The notes under the pieces: model-generated
What the model was told of the DNA's origin: nothing
Database searches by the model: none
Seen by the model: the letters and a program-made list of their open reading frames with translations, nothing else
In this document: positions 34,781 to 43,275 of the stretch, piece by piece
How the letters are laid out: each line of letters starts with the position of its first letter
Numbering within the stretch: the first letter of the stretch is position 1
From: Candidatus Hopanoidivorans cymbastelae
GTDB taxonomy: Bacteria; Actinomycetota; Acidimicrobiia; Acidimicrobiales; Hopanoidiivorantaceae
Length of the DNA: 60,774 nucleotides
Assembly: GCA_028283145.1 (NCBI GenBank)
Contig: JAPYNY010000056.1
Location: 1-60,774 of the forward strand
Reading direction: 5' to 3'
Made by a program: the position numbers and the translations under genes

Positions 34781-34905
34781 TCAAAGAGAGTGCCTTGGGA
34801 GAGCACGGCAGGCTTGGGCTGTTCCTGCACCCTTGAGATCTGGAGGAATGGTGCTGGCCAAGGCTGCAAACATGGCCATATTGGATGGGCATGTAACGAC
34901 TATCT
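34781..34905 (-). other. Type ISP C-terminal cassette 4, reached from the main gene only if the second G-run is 10
   Basis: The minus strand encodes IVVTCPSNMAMFAALAS, then TIPPDLKGAGTAQACRALPRHSL and a stop at 34781-34783. It is homologous to the other cassettes and to the end of type ISP recognition domains. It lies just past the current stop of the 1585-aa gene at 34900. Reading the main gene with one extra G at 35152-35160 stays open through cassette 3 and enters this cassette in the correct frame. Confidence 0.7.
34786..34816. repeat. 31-bp direct repeat, copy B
   Basis: Identical to 33781-33811. It is the 3' end of cassette 4. The two copies bracket the lipoprotein gene and could support its loss or duplication by recombination. 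Confidence 0.8.
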
Positions 34906-37900
34906 GGGCATATGTCGTGGCAGCACGCGGGTGGCTCCTGTGGCGCCTACCATGTTCAGGTCTGTCAGTGTTGTAGTGGCCAGCGTTGTGTAAATTGCCA
35001 TACCTGACGGCGTGCCTATGAGAATCACTGGGCGAGCGCTCGGCAGGCTTGTGTGGTGCCTGCTGCGCAAAGGTCGGGGAGGATTGTGTTGGCCAGAATT
35101 GCGAATTGGGCTTTGCTGGATGGGGTGCTGACCAGAATTGCTTTGAATCTGCCCCCCCCCGTCAGTTAGATTTTGAGTGGGAGCAATCTGGTCTGCTGCC
35201 CTGGTGCCAGCATGTGCAAATCCGCTAGGTGTGGAGTGGCCAGCGTGGCTGGAATCGATTGGCTGGACGGTGCTGTCAGGGCTATCTTCAGGTGCTGACG
35301 ACAACTCGCCCCCCCCCCGCATAACAACTAGGTTTGGAAGCGTGTCGGAGGCAACTGCGTCATCATTTCGTGCAATTGTAGAACTATCCCCAACCACTAT
35401 ACTTTCAACTTCTTCGTGGCGTGGGAACATGGCTGACACGGTCTTGACTGAAGACAAAATCCGATCATCTTCATATAACCAAAGCTTGGTGAAGGGGCGG
35501 TAAAGCACATGCCGGCACCGATCAGGATCTACGGATAATTCCACGGGTGGATTATTCGTGCGCTGAGCTTCGTTCAAGAGCCTGCGAAAGGACTCTTTTA
35601 GTGTGCCAGTCCATTTGATTTCACTCAGATTGTTGTTGACTGTGAATCTGCTCACTGTTTGCTTGACTGAAACATCAGGATTGTCAAGCATGTAATCCCA
35701 AGCATCAAATAAGGTTTCATTGAACATATTCACAAGCCGCTCAATTTTTTTCAATAAATTTCTTCGGCTAAAACTATAGACATAGGTGTCGCAGTTAGTT
35801 TTAACTCCGCTTGCGTTGATGGATACTATTGGATCTATATCTTCATTTTTGCTGCTTTTAGTCCTACAAAGAGGTATGAGTTGTTTGTAAGTTTCATCGC
35901 TTAGGTTGTCCCAGTCATGTGCTGGATTGATGGGAACTTCTTTAAGCTCATCTGAAAGCACATCTTTAAGTTGCTCCAGCCAAGCAAATTTTTCTGCAAG
36001 CTTGCTGTAATCAGGAACTTTGGCATAATGCACAGTTCCTGGCTCAGAAGTGTCAGTGCTTGCATTTCTCACTGCTATAGTAATTTGCACGCCGTTTTGT
36101 GATGCACCACCAAATAATTTGTCGCCCTCTCTTTTCCAAGCTTCCCCAGCTTTATAGGCATTTCCCCGCAAGTTAACCACATAAATATCAGTGAATTCTT
36201 CTCGCAATTTTGCTCGCATACCGGCTAAAGACGTTCCATCCGTCAATGAATTTGGATGTATGAACGCAACCACACCACCATAAGTCTTGGACAACCGGTC
36301 AGTGGCCCATCTAAACGCTTTCACATATAAATTCCCCATAGCATTACCGCCGGGGGAACTACCTGTGACTTTTCTGTGTTCCGCGCCATATGTCTCTTTT
36401 ACTCTTTCTGCAAGATCAGGATACTCTTTGTTTGGGTTGTCCTCACCTGAAGAATCCTGCCCAGACGACCATGGTGGATTGGCAACGATGGCACGAACTG
36501 GCAAATTCTCGCGTTGGCGGATGCGCTTTTCGTTTTCTTCCAGGCCGGCAAACTGGAGTTTCGCGGAAAAGAATGCTGTCTCTAGGAAAGTATCAGTCAG
36601 AACTAATCCTTGAAATGCTGCTGGATCACCGCGTTTCAACTGCTTGCGTTGGCGATATCCCTCCTCTATTTTAAGGGCTGCAATGTAATATGCCAGCAAC
36701 AGCAGTTCGTTGGCGTGCAACTCTGGCGATTCTTCTGAAACGGGACCAAGATACTTGCGATCGAGATGCTCATCGCTAATCAAAAATTCGGAATCCACAT
36801 CACCAGCGTTGCGGCGGATGGTCAGTAGTCGGTTGATGAAGGTTCCAGTGCCAGTAAACGGATCCAGCACATGCACGCCTTCGGCCCCTATGCCATCTAT
36901 CAAAGCGAGATTGTGGCGACATACCGCATCTACAGAGCGCAGCATGAAGTCAACCAGCTCCACCGGGGTATATGCGATGCCCAGGCTTTTGGTTTCCTTG
37001 GGCATGGCGTTCTTGAAAAAAGATTCATACAGATTCAGCAAAATCTCCAAACGCGCGTCAGAGTCAGTAACCTCCCACAATTGCCGGCGCATTCTGTCGT
37101 GGAAACGGTCCAAGCTTGCCAACTCCCGTCTCAGCCCAAGCTGATCGGCGCTGCTGTCTGCTTCGCTTTGGCGATCTCCGAGCAGGGTAGTATAAACAGC
37201 ATCCAGCTCACGGGAGATTGGGTTGGTCTTGACAAAGTCCTGCCCTGCAAAAAGCGCGTCCAGAACAGGGCCGGTAACAATATGCTGAGCGATGAGTTCC
37301 AGCAATTCATCATCGCTAAGGACGTCAGCCCTGAATGCGGCACGCATCGCCTCTTTGTATTTTCCAATAAGAGTAGCTACTTGCCCACTGCTTGCGGGAT
37401 CGGTCACAGCAGCTTCAATGCGATCGCGTATCCGGCGGGTAATTTTGCCGACTTCCTTACCCCAGCGCGGCCAGAATTTGTTGTCGCTGACATTATCCAC
37501 AATCGCTGAGGCAACCGACAAAGGCAGATCAAGAGGCAAGGGTGTCTCCTGATAAGAATTGCCCGATCCCGCCATGTTGCGTTCTTGTTCCGCGGCAGTG
37601 GTGTTGTCAATCACCGTAATCGGTGCTTTCCTTTTGGTCAGTTGTGGCGATGAAAGATAGCCCTCCATGCGCTCATCGTGCGCCCGTAAAGCGCGCAACA
37701 CTTGCCACACGCCTTTCCAAGCACTGCTGCGCAACACTTCATCAGCTACAGCGGTCTTCCCGTTCGGCACCAGCACAGGGATAATGACGTACCCGGCTGC
37801 TTTCCCTTCGGCTCGGCGCATCACCCTGCCGACCGCCTGCACCACGTCTATCTCCGATTTCTTGGGAGACAGAAACAGCACCGCATCCAAAACCGGCACA

Positions 37901-39657
37901 TCCACCCCTTCTGTCAAGCATTTGGCATTCGTCAAAACCTTGGCGGTATCTTGGGTTTCACTGGCAGCTGCGGATGTTTCCCTGAGCCAGTTAATGTGTA
38001 CAGCGCGATCATAGGCATTCATCTTCCCGTCTATATGGCGGACATCCAGTTGAAGTGTGTGCCCCTGCTGATTTGTCTCGGTTTTCGCCCGGCGGTATTT
38101 GCGGTATAGATTGCCGCTGCTCTCAAGAACTTCGCCCAAAAGCTTCACCCAGTGCTTTTCAGCATTCCTTGACTGGGGAATGGTGTTGGTGAACGCAATG
38201 GCTCTCCGCACCGACGCCTTGCCATCAGGGTTGACAACTCCTGCAGGACGATCTTTTGTAATTCCCTTGGTGCTTGGATCGGCTAAAGCATCCCAGCATC
38301 CGAGGAGTTGCTGGGTGGTCTTCATATCCAAATCGGCAATCTGAGTGTTGGCGAAACCGCTGCTGGAATCTTCATCGACGGCAACCACCACTACGTGATA
38401 ATCGGTCAGCAATTTGTCGTCTATGGCCTGGCGGAATGACATATTGAACAACTCGGGGCCATAGACGGATTCATCATCCATGGAATACAAATCCATATCG
38501 TTATCAGACGCCTTGGAGTGGGCCTTTTCCGAATACAACCGTGGCGTAGCTGTCATATACAAACGGCGGTCGGCATTGATGTTCTGGTTGTCGTGAATGA
38601 GGGTAAACAAGGTGTCGTCCAAGCTCCCCAACTGGGTTGTGCCTGCGGTTCGATGCGCCTCATCGCAAATTACGAGATCAAACTCTGGAGCACCAAGTTG
38701 CTGCGCTTCCATGACCTTGGGCAAAGACTGGTAGGTGGAAAACACGCAGGTCATCATGAGCGGCTCTACACGCTTGAGTTCTGCGGCTATCTTGTTTGCG
38801 TCTGTGGTTGGCGGAATTGCCAGATCGGAAAGGTTATCATCTTCACTGGCCCGGCCGGCTTTGGTGTCGGAACACACGCTCAGATAGCGGTGTTGCACGT
38901 TCGGACTGCGCTGCAGCGCCCATTCTCGCATCGTCTGGCTCATCAATGCAATGGACGGCACCAGATATAACACACGACCACCCTCCCCCACATAGCGTTC
39001 TGCCGACCAAAGCGCGACCACCGATTTTCCGGTACCACAAGGCATCACCAGTCGCCCGCGAGTGACCGATAAATCAGTGAACAAGCCTTCTTTGACAGCT
39101 TCCAGGGCTGCCTGCTGATCATCTCGGGGCTTATATTTCTCAACATCAAAAACAAGCGACTCCGGCTTGTCTAGCAAGTCTCTTATGTCGCCAATTGGCC
39201 AGCTGTCTATTTGAGGGCCAGTAATTACAGTTACGTTGCCCGCATTGTCTAGCTTCTTTTGGGCATTGTCGGAGTATTCAGTGGTGGAGACAAAAATCCT
39301 ATGTTTCCAATCCTCTACGTTAGTTGAGTCAGAGAGGAATGCTTTGACACCATCAGTAGAGACCTTCCTGTCCGCATAATTCTTGCATTGAATAGCACAT
39401 AGACCGCCGCCATACGCATCTGTCTGTTCAGCTACTAGGTCAATTCCGGTGTCGCTGCCAGGATCAACCTTTCCTCGGCTAACGCAATCTTGCCTCCATT
39501 CCTTCCAAGTCATAACCCGGCTGAACCGAGCGGGGCCGAACTCGCCTGGATGCTTTTCGAAAATAGTCTTCACAAGCTGCTCAAACTTTTTGCCCGAGGC
39601 GGTGGTGGACTGAGACTCGTCTCTAAGTCGTTGAAGGGCTTCCTGTAGATGCGGCAT
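34900..39657 (-). CDS. Type ISP restriction-modification enzyme (nuclease-helicase-methyltransferase) with repeated C-terminal cassettes
   Basis: 1585 aa. Order: Mrr-like nuclease (SDTGIDLVAE ... AIQCKNYA, about residues 68-95), superfamily-2 helicase (Walker A PCGTGKS about 207, ICDEAHR about 330, QAVGRVMRR about 612), a coupler, then an N6-adenine methyltransferase (DPFTGTGTF about 930, NPPW about 1060) and the start of the target-recognition domain (YRPFTKLWLYEDD). This is the single-polypeptide LlaGI/LlaBIII-like design, which translocates along DNA and cuts unmethylated sites. After about residue 1445 it departs from the family. Runs of 10 G (35309-35318) and 9 G (35152-35160) separate repeated copies of the recognition-domain end, and the usual 200-residue C-terminal domain is absent. 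That domain is encoded by the gene just upstream (39682-40462, 24 bp away). With the lengths seen, the product ends in cassette 3 (VILIGTPSGMAIYTTLAT...). Confidence 0.9.
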   Translation of the reverse strand: MPHLQEALQRLRDESQSTTASGKKFEQLVKTIFEKHPGEFGPARFSRVMTWKEWRQDCVSRGKVDPGSDTGIDLVAEQTDAYGGGLCAIQCKNYADRKVSTDGVKAFLSDSTNVEDWKHRIFVSTTEYSDNAQKKLDNAGNVTVITGPQIDSWPIGDIRDLLDKPESLVFDVEKYKPRDDQQAALEAVKEGLFTDLSVTRGRLVMPCGTGKSVVALWSAERYVGEGGRVLYLVPSIALMSQTMREWALQRSPNVQHRYLSVCSDTKAGRASEDDNLSDLAIPPTTDANKIAAELKRVEPLMMTCVFSTYQSLPKVMEAQQLGAPEFDLVICDEAHRTAGTTQLGSLDDTLFTLIHDNQNINADRRLYMTATPRLYSEKAHSKASDNDMDLYSMDDESVYGPELFNMSFRQAIDDKLLTDYHVVVVAVDEDSSSGFANTQIADLDMKTTQQLLGCWDALADPSTKGITKDRPAGVVNPDGKASVRRAIAFTNTIPQSRNAEKHWVKLLGEVLESSGNLYRKYRRAKTETNQQGHTLQLDVRHIDGKMNAYDRAVHINWLRETSAAASETQDTAKVLTNAKCLTEGVDVPVLDAVLFLSPKKSEIDVVQAVGRVMRRAEGKAAGYVIIPVLVPNGKTAVADEVLRSSAWKGVWQVLRALRAHDERMEGYLSSPQLTKRKAPITVIDNTTAAEQERNMAGSGNSYQETPLPLDLPLSVASAIVDNVSDNKFWPRWGKEVGKITRRIRDRIEAAVTDPASSGQVATLIGKYKEAMRAAFRADVLSDDELLELIAQHIVTGPVLDALFAGQDFVKTNPISRELDAVYTTLLGDRQSEADSSADQLGLRRELASLDRFHDRMRRQLWEVTDSDARLEILLNLYESFFKNAMPKETKSLGIAYTPVELVDFMLRSVDAVCRHNLALIDGIGAEGVHVLDPFTGTGTFINRLLTIRRNAGDVDSEFLISDEHLDRKYLGPVSEESPELHANELLLLAYYIAALKIEEGYRQRKQLKRGDPAAFQGLVLTDTFLETAFFSAKLQFAGLEENEKRIRQRENLPVRAIVANPPWSSGQDSSGEDNPNKEYPDLAERVKETYGAEHRKVTGSSPGGNAMGNLYVKAFRWATDRLSKTYGGVVAFIHPNSLTDGTSLAGMRAKLREEFTDIYVVNLRGNAYKAGEAWKREGDKLFGGASQNGVQITIAVRNASTDTSEPGTVHYAKVPDYSKLAEKFAWLEQLKDVLSDELKEVPINPAHDWDNLSDETYKQLIPLCRTKSSKNEDIDPIVSINASGVKTNCDTYVYSFSRRNLLKKIERLVNMFNETLFDAWDYMLDNPDVSVKQTVSRFTVNNNLSEIKWTGTLKESFRRLLNEAQRTNNPPVELSVDPDRCRHVLYRPFTKLWLYEDDRILSSVKTVSAMFPRHEEVESIVVGDSSTIARNDDAVASDTLPNLVVMRGGGELSSAPEDSPDSTVQPIDSSHAGHSTPSGFAHAGTRAADQIAPTQNLTDGGGQIQSNSGQHPIQQSPIRNSGQHNPPRPLRSRHHTSLPSARPVILIGTPSGMAIYTTLATTTLTDLNMVGATGATRVLPRHMPR
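35025..35151 (-). other. Type ISP C-terminal cassette 2 (out of frame at the present G-run length)
   Basis: If the run at 35152-35160 had 8 or 11 G instead of 9, the main gene would continue as RFKAILVSTPSSKAQFAIL, ANTILPDLCAAGTTQACRAL, AQ and stop at 35025-35027. This is a full family-like recognition-domain end. At 9 G this stretch is read in another, low-complexity frame (QIQSNSGQHPIQQ). Confidence 0.75.
35152..35160 (-). repeat. G9 homopolymer (phase-variation candidate 2)
   Basis: Nine G on the coding strand. 8 G leads to cassette 2, 9 G (as here) to cassette 3, 10 G to cassette 4; all three frames are open to the respective cassette. Runs of this length are prone to slippage during replication, and also to sequencing error. 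Confidence 0.8.
35166..35308 (-). other. Type ISP C-terminal cassette 1 (out of frame at the present G-run length)
   Basis: If the run at 35309-35318 had 9 or 12 G, the gene would continue as KIALTAPSSQSIPATLAT, PHLADLHMLAPGQQTRLLPL, KI and stop at 35166-35168. It matches the cassette pattern (hydrophobic strand, PSS, LAT..L.DL). At 10 G it is read in a Ser/Pro/His-rich non-family frame. Confidence 0.75.
35309..35318 (-). repeat. G10 homopolymer (phase-variation candidate 1)
   Basis: Ten G on the coding strand. As found, the frame passes through to the second run. 9 G would switch to cassette 1; 11 G would stop after VVVST. It directly follows the first recognition-domain end (SDTLPNLVVMR). 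Confidence 0.8.
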
Positions 39658-39681
39658 GGCTGACTCTTTGCTGTGTGGTGC

Positions 39682-40462
39682 TTACTTTTCGGATGGTTTC
39701 CTGCCCTCTGGGCTATCAGGCCCCATGGGCCCATCCAAAGAAGGCGGAAGATTTGCAATAATCGCTGTGGAACGAACCCCCACATAGGCCAGTCGCCTGA
39801 GATGGCGGATCAACTCAAAGGGGTCGTCCTTCCAAGCGTCCCATCCGTTCGGGTCATCAACTATTCCGGAGTCTGTGTCCAACTTGTGACGTAAGCTGTC
39901 CACCGCCCATTCCAGCGGAGAACGACCAGAGACCTTATATTCATGTGCTTCGGCAGGGATGTTTCGCAGTTTGCAATGGTTATTTATACGCAGGATTGAC
40001 TTGTCTTTTTTGCTTTCAGCAGTGCCCCCCCCCCCAGCGCATCCGATCAGCGATCTTGTAGACCTCTGCGGCTGGCTCGCGCTCCTCCTCGAGCAGCATC
40101 CCCGTCAACTTCCCATCCTGAGTCACAATCTGTCCGTCCACTTCACATACGACATCTGGCAACTCTGGACAGACTTCATATCCAATATGCAAATCCATGA
40201 GTTCCCTGCCCGCTTCACAAAACGACCAGAAATCAGTGGCCAAAGGAATCCTGGGTAAACTCTTTTGAAGGTCGTGCTCATATCTCTCACGCCAGTCGGG
40301 GGCGTGCATCACTCCGTAGATATATTCCCAAATGGCATCCTTGGTGATGCTGCCATCCTGATACTCAGACTGAAATAACTCAAGATAGGTATCGGAAATA
40401 CTGTCTCTGGCTGCGGGTGGCGGTGGTGTGCCAGTGTCTGTGTGCGGAAGTTGCTGTTCCAT
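39682..40462 (-). pseudogene. Separate type ISP C-terminal specificity domain gene, out of frame at a G11 run
   Basis: From ATG 40462 the frame encodes DSISDTYLELF, IWEYIYGVMHAPDWRERYE, LPRIPLATDFWSFCEAGREL and MDLHIGYE, the domain that normally follows the recognition domain inside type ISP enzymes. It stops at 40016, just after a run of 11 G (40025-40035). With 10 G the frame continues through YKVSGRSPLEWAVDSLRHK, DTDSGIVDDPNGWD and DDPFELIRHLRRL to TAA at 39682, about 259 aa in total, the complete family C-terminus. It is either a phase-OFF gene or a homopolymer error. The stop lies 24 bp before the main enzyme gene, so the two form an operon in permuted order (C-terminus first). A TTG at 40561 could extend the N-terminus. 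Confidence 0.8.
40025..40035 (-). repeat. G11 homopolymer (phase-variation candidate 3)
   Basis: Eleven G on the coding strand within RMRWGGG. As found, translation stops two codons later (HC, stop). 10 G restores a 259-aa specificity domain; 12 G gives an early stop after about 15 residues. Confidence 0.8.
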
Positions 40463-41116
40463 TGCCTGGTTTTTCTGGAGAAGTGGCGGTTTTTGATTTA
40501 TTGCTGAAAGTTTGTTTTGCAAACCCGGTTGGCTGGATTTCTGAAATTTTAGCTTGTTCAATTCTTACTATCTTAGAATTTTTAAGCTGCCTTTGTGGTA
40601 TAGCATCATTGCACGGAGCCCGAGATTGCCATTAAAATCAACTGCCTGCTCTATGACGCTGCCACATACGAGCTCCGCCTGGATTCCCACGATAGCGCAA
40701 GCCCTGATTTGCCTCCTTTGTCTGTCCGCACATCAGTGGCAGCCGATAATATGACTAGCACCAGTCCAGCGTAGGCGAGGACAAATGGAAGAGAACCAAG
40801 CTGCTGAAAAAGAGAGAAATGCCATGTTCCAAAATCGTTCAAAAAGCTTCGAATCCACGCCAGCCCTCAAGAGAAACCTAGGCTTGAGCCGGACTGGGCG
40901 ATTGCTCTAGGGAAATCCATCTAGGAGTTACTAGAGTTGAGAAACCTGTCTGTTGAGCAGGCTGCCCAGAAAACTGGTATGGCCTATCTGCTATTTTCGT
41001 CTGCTCAGCGGAGCCGCACCCATTACCGAAGACATTACCAAAATCTTGCCCAAGGGTTGTTAGAGGCTCCAGCCAATGTTGGCTCAGGTCCGTTCGCTAT
41101 CATGCAGCACTAAGGG
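40463..41116. other. Gap between the type ISP operon and the PLD-like gene
   Basis: No well-supported gene fills this stretch. Directly upstream of the specificity-domain gene the same minus-strand frame reads MMLYHKGSLKILR followed by two stop codons (TAG TAA), possibly decayed coding sequence. The plus strand carries one plausible short frame at 40937-41113, listed separately. The rest looks like degraded sequence at a rearrangement junction. Confidence 0.5.
40937..41113 (+). CDS. Possible 58-aa protein just before the PLD-like gene
   Basis: TTG start with AGGAG 8 nt upstream; stop 3 bp before the ATG of the PLD-like gene. The N-terminus LRNLSVEQAAQKTGMAYLLF resembles a helix-turn-helix, as in small Xre-type regulators, but the rest is short and basic. 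It could be a small regulator or a gene remnant. Weakly supported. Confidence 0.3.
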   Translation: MRNLSVEQAAQKTGMAYLLFSSAQRSRTHYRRHYQNLAQGLLEAPANVGSGPFAIMQH

Positions 41117-42055
41117 ATGAATACAATCATGCAACAGCAAACCACTGGAGACATAGAAGGCCGTCTACTGGATTTCATCCACAAAAACACCGACGGCAAG
41201 CTGCAAATAATAACGGGTTTCGCTAGTGTGTGGGGCCTAGCTTGGCTGGCTAGAAACACTCAGCATCGTTCAGTTGAATTATGCATTGGGAAGATAGATA
41301 GACGTTACTTCCGCAACAGCACTGAGGCGGAGCGAAATGAGGCTGAAGCGTTTTTGAATCGCGATAATGTGCTTGTGAAAACCGGCCGGGATAAACCAGA
41401 AGACCACGGTTATATCCACATGAAAACATGGCGCATCCAATCCGGCAGGGAAACAAGAGCAGTGCTGTCTGGCAGTGCCAATCTTTCAAAGAACGGGCTG
41501 AGACAAAACAGGGAAATCATGTCGTCAGTGCCTGCCGAAGAGCTTCCTGCGGTTTCTGAGCAGATAAATTCTGTACTGCGGGAAGCTAGGTCTTGCAAGC
41601 AAGACTTGATGAAAAATGTGAAACACCCATTTGGGAAGGGCTTGGCAACGGCAACTCGCTACTTGGAATCCATGCGTCCGAATGTTCTGAAGCCTAAACC
41701 GCCTGAGCAAGAGGCGCTAGACGAACCCGAGGAAACAGAAGCAGAAATTAACGCTGTCAAGAGCTTGTCGGCCGGGCTTACAACATTCCTTAGCGGACTG
41801 GCAGTGATTTTCATAGTCGGGCTTGCCGAGATAATCCCTGCTTTAGCTCAAGACTGGCTTACGATATTCCTGTCAACGTCGCCATTTATAGCCCCGTTTG
41901 TGGCAGCGCTTGGATACTACTACGGCATCAAAGCCCGAAAATGTTATGATGACGACACACCAAAATATGTGAAATACTTCGTCAAATATGGAGCTATCCT
42001 TCTGGCAGTTGGATTAGCCATTAACAGCGGTTTGATAGTTGCTATCCTTATTTGA
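41117..42055 (+). CDS. Phospholipase-D-like protein with C-terminal membrane segments
   Basis: 312 aa. The N-terminal half is a single PLD-like domain: IITGFASVWGLAWLARNT, then HxK in YIHMKTWRI and the following LSGSANLSKNGLRQNREIM, the typical PLDc_2 layout with the His/Lys pair and an Asn/Glu close behind. After a Glu-rich linker (about residues 205-225) come three or so membrane helices (SAGLTTFLSGLAVIFIVGLA, FIAPFVAALGYYYGI, YGAILLAVGLAINSGLIVAIL). One HxK motif implies a dimeric active site. A nuclease or phospholipase tethered at the membrane fits an abortive-infection type defence effector; this is an inference from its island context. Confidence 0.8.
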   Translation: MNTIMQQQTTGDIEGRLLDFIHKNTDGKLQIITGFASVWGLAWLARNTQHRSVELCIGKIDRRYFRNSTEAERNEAEAFLNRDNVLVKTGRDKPEDHGYIHMKTWRIQSGRETRAVLSGSANLSKNGLRQNREIMSSVPAEELPAVSEQINSVLREARSCKQDLMKNVKHPFGKGLATATRYLESMRPNVLKPKPPEQEALDEPEETEAEINAVKSLSAGLTTFLSGLAVIFIVGLAEIIPALAQDWLTIFLSTSPFIAPFVAALGYYYGIKARKCYDDDTPKYVKYFVKYGAILLAVGLAINSGLIVAILI

Positions 42056-42132
42056 ACCTGCCTCGATCCAATCCCACCATTCCGCAGACCTGCCAACAGA
42101 GCACTAAAACCTGCTAGATTAGCACTACGCGC

Positions 42133-43275
42133 ATGACAACCTTCCGTTTCATACACACCGCTGACTGGCAGATCGGAGCGCCATTTGGTGCCTATCCCGA
42201 CGACTTGTCAGCACGGCTGCGCGAAGCCAGAACCAGCGCAATCAGCAGAATTGCCCAACTAGCCCAGGATAAATCTGTCAAGCATGTCATAGTTGCGGGC
42301 GATGTTTGGGACAGCGAACAGCCTTCAGATCAAGCAATTCGCCAGCCACTTGATCTGATGGGCGAAGCAGAAGGTGTGAACTGGTGGCTGCTGCCGGGAA
42401 ATCACGACCCTTTTCGTAAAAACATGCTTTGGGACCGAATTGCCGAACGCGCCCCCGACAATGTGCACCTCCTGCTAAAGCCAGAGCCTGCGGAAGCTGA
42501 AAGCGGAGTTTGGTTTTTGCCAGCGCCTTGGACGTCCAAAGATCCTGGCAGGGATTTGACTGAATGGATGGATGAGGCAACCACTCCCGAAGGTGAACTC
42601 CGCATAGGCATCGCGCATGGCTCCATCCACGATTTCTCTCCACCAGATGGCGACAGCGAAGCTGGAACTAAATCCATCATCCCACCCAACCGACCTGAAT
42701 TGGCTTGCCTTGACTACCTAGCTCTGGGGGATTGGCATGGCACGCTTGAAATTGGCCCTCGGATCTGGTACAGCGGAACGCCCGAGCCAGATAAGTTTCA
42801 CCGCAATAACCCTGGCCATGTCTTGCTGGTTGAAATCCAATCGGGTCAAGAACCTGTGGTGGAAATCCGCGAAACCGCTCAATTCAGATGGCAAATTCAC
42901 AACGTAGAATGCCTCCCAGCAGTACCTTCTTACCCTGAAATTGACGAATTGGAAACTCAAGGCGCTTTGCGCCAGACGATGCAGCATCTGTCTTTGCGCG
43001 GCCAGCTGACTTACGATGAATGGACCAAACTTCAGCAACGTGTGAACGAACTAAACGAACGTTGCGCCTTCATGGAGTTGGATGATGAAAAACTCACCAA
43101 GCTCGTATCAGAAGACGATCTTGACCAGCTTGATCAAGGCGGTAGCGTGCGCGTGGCAGCTGACCGACTCCATACCATAAGACAAGACGAGAGCTTGTCT
43201 GAATCAGATAGAGACTTAGCCGGCGAAGCTTTGATTCTGCTATTGTCGTTTGCTGCTGAGGAAATGATCTCATGA
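42133..43275 (+). CDS. SbcD/Mre11-like metallophosphoesterase (predicted nuclease)
   Basis: 380 aa. Calcineurin-like phosphoesterase motifs in order: FIHTADWQIGAPF, VIVAGDVWDSEQ, WLLPGNHDPF, GIAHGSIHDF and LALGDWHG, giving the full two-metal site of Mre11/SbcD/YhaO exonucleases. The C-terminal part (about 280-380) is helical and probably binds the ATPase. The stop overlaps the next gene's start (ATGA at 43272-43275), so the pair is translationally coupled and should form an SbcCD/Rad50-Mre11-like complex. Confidence 0.9.
   Translation: MTTFRFIHTADWQIGAPFGAYPDDLSARLREARTSAISRIAQLAQDKSVKHVIVAGDVWDSEQPSDQAIRQPLDLMGEAEGVNWWLLPGNHDPFRKNMLWDRIAERAPDNVHLLLKPEPAEAESGVWFLPAPWTSKDPGRDLTEWMDEATTPEGELRIGIAHGSIHDFSPPDGDSEAGTKSIIPPNRPELACLDYLALGDWHGTLEIGPRIWYSGTPEPDKFHRNNPGHVLLVEIQSGQEPVVEIRETAQFRWQIHNVECLPAVPSYPEIDELETQGALRQTMQHLSLRGQLTYDEWTKLQQRVNELNERCAFMELDDEKLTKLVSEDDLDQLDQGGSVRVAADRLHTIRQDESLSESDRDLAGEALILLLSFAAEEMIS

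Noticed and set aside
35152..40035. The three G-runs as simple sequencing errors
   Set aside because: Error in run length is possible and cannot be excluded here. It would not explain the repeated cassettes, each open in a different frame, or the specificity domain lying upstream of the main gene.
40608..40773. Plus-strand coding frame (IKINCLLYDAATYELRL...) opposite the region upstream of the specificity domain
   Set aside because: No good start codon or ribosome site, and no recognised family; it may be chance or decayed sequence.
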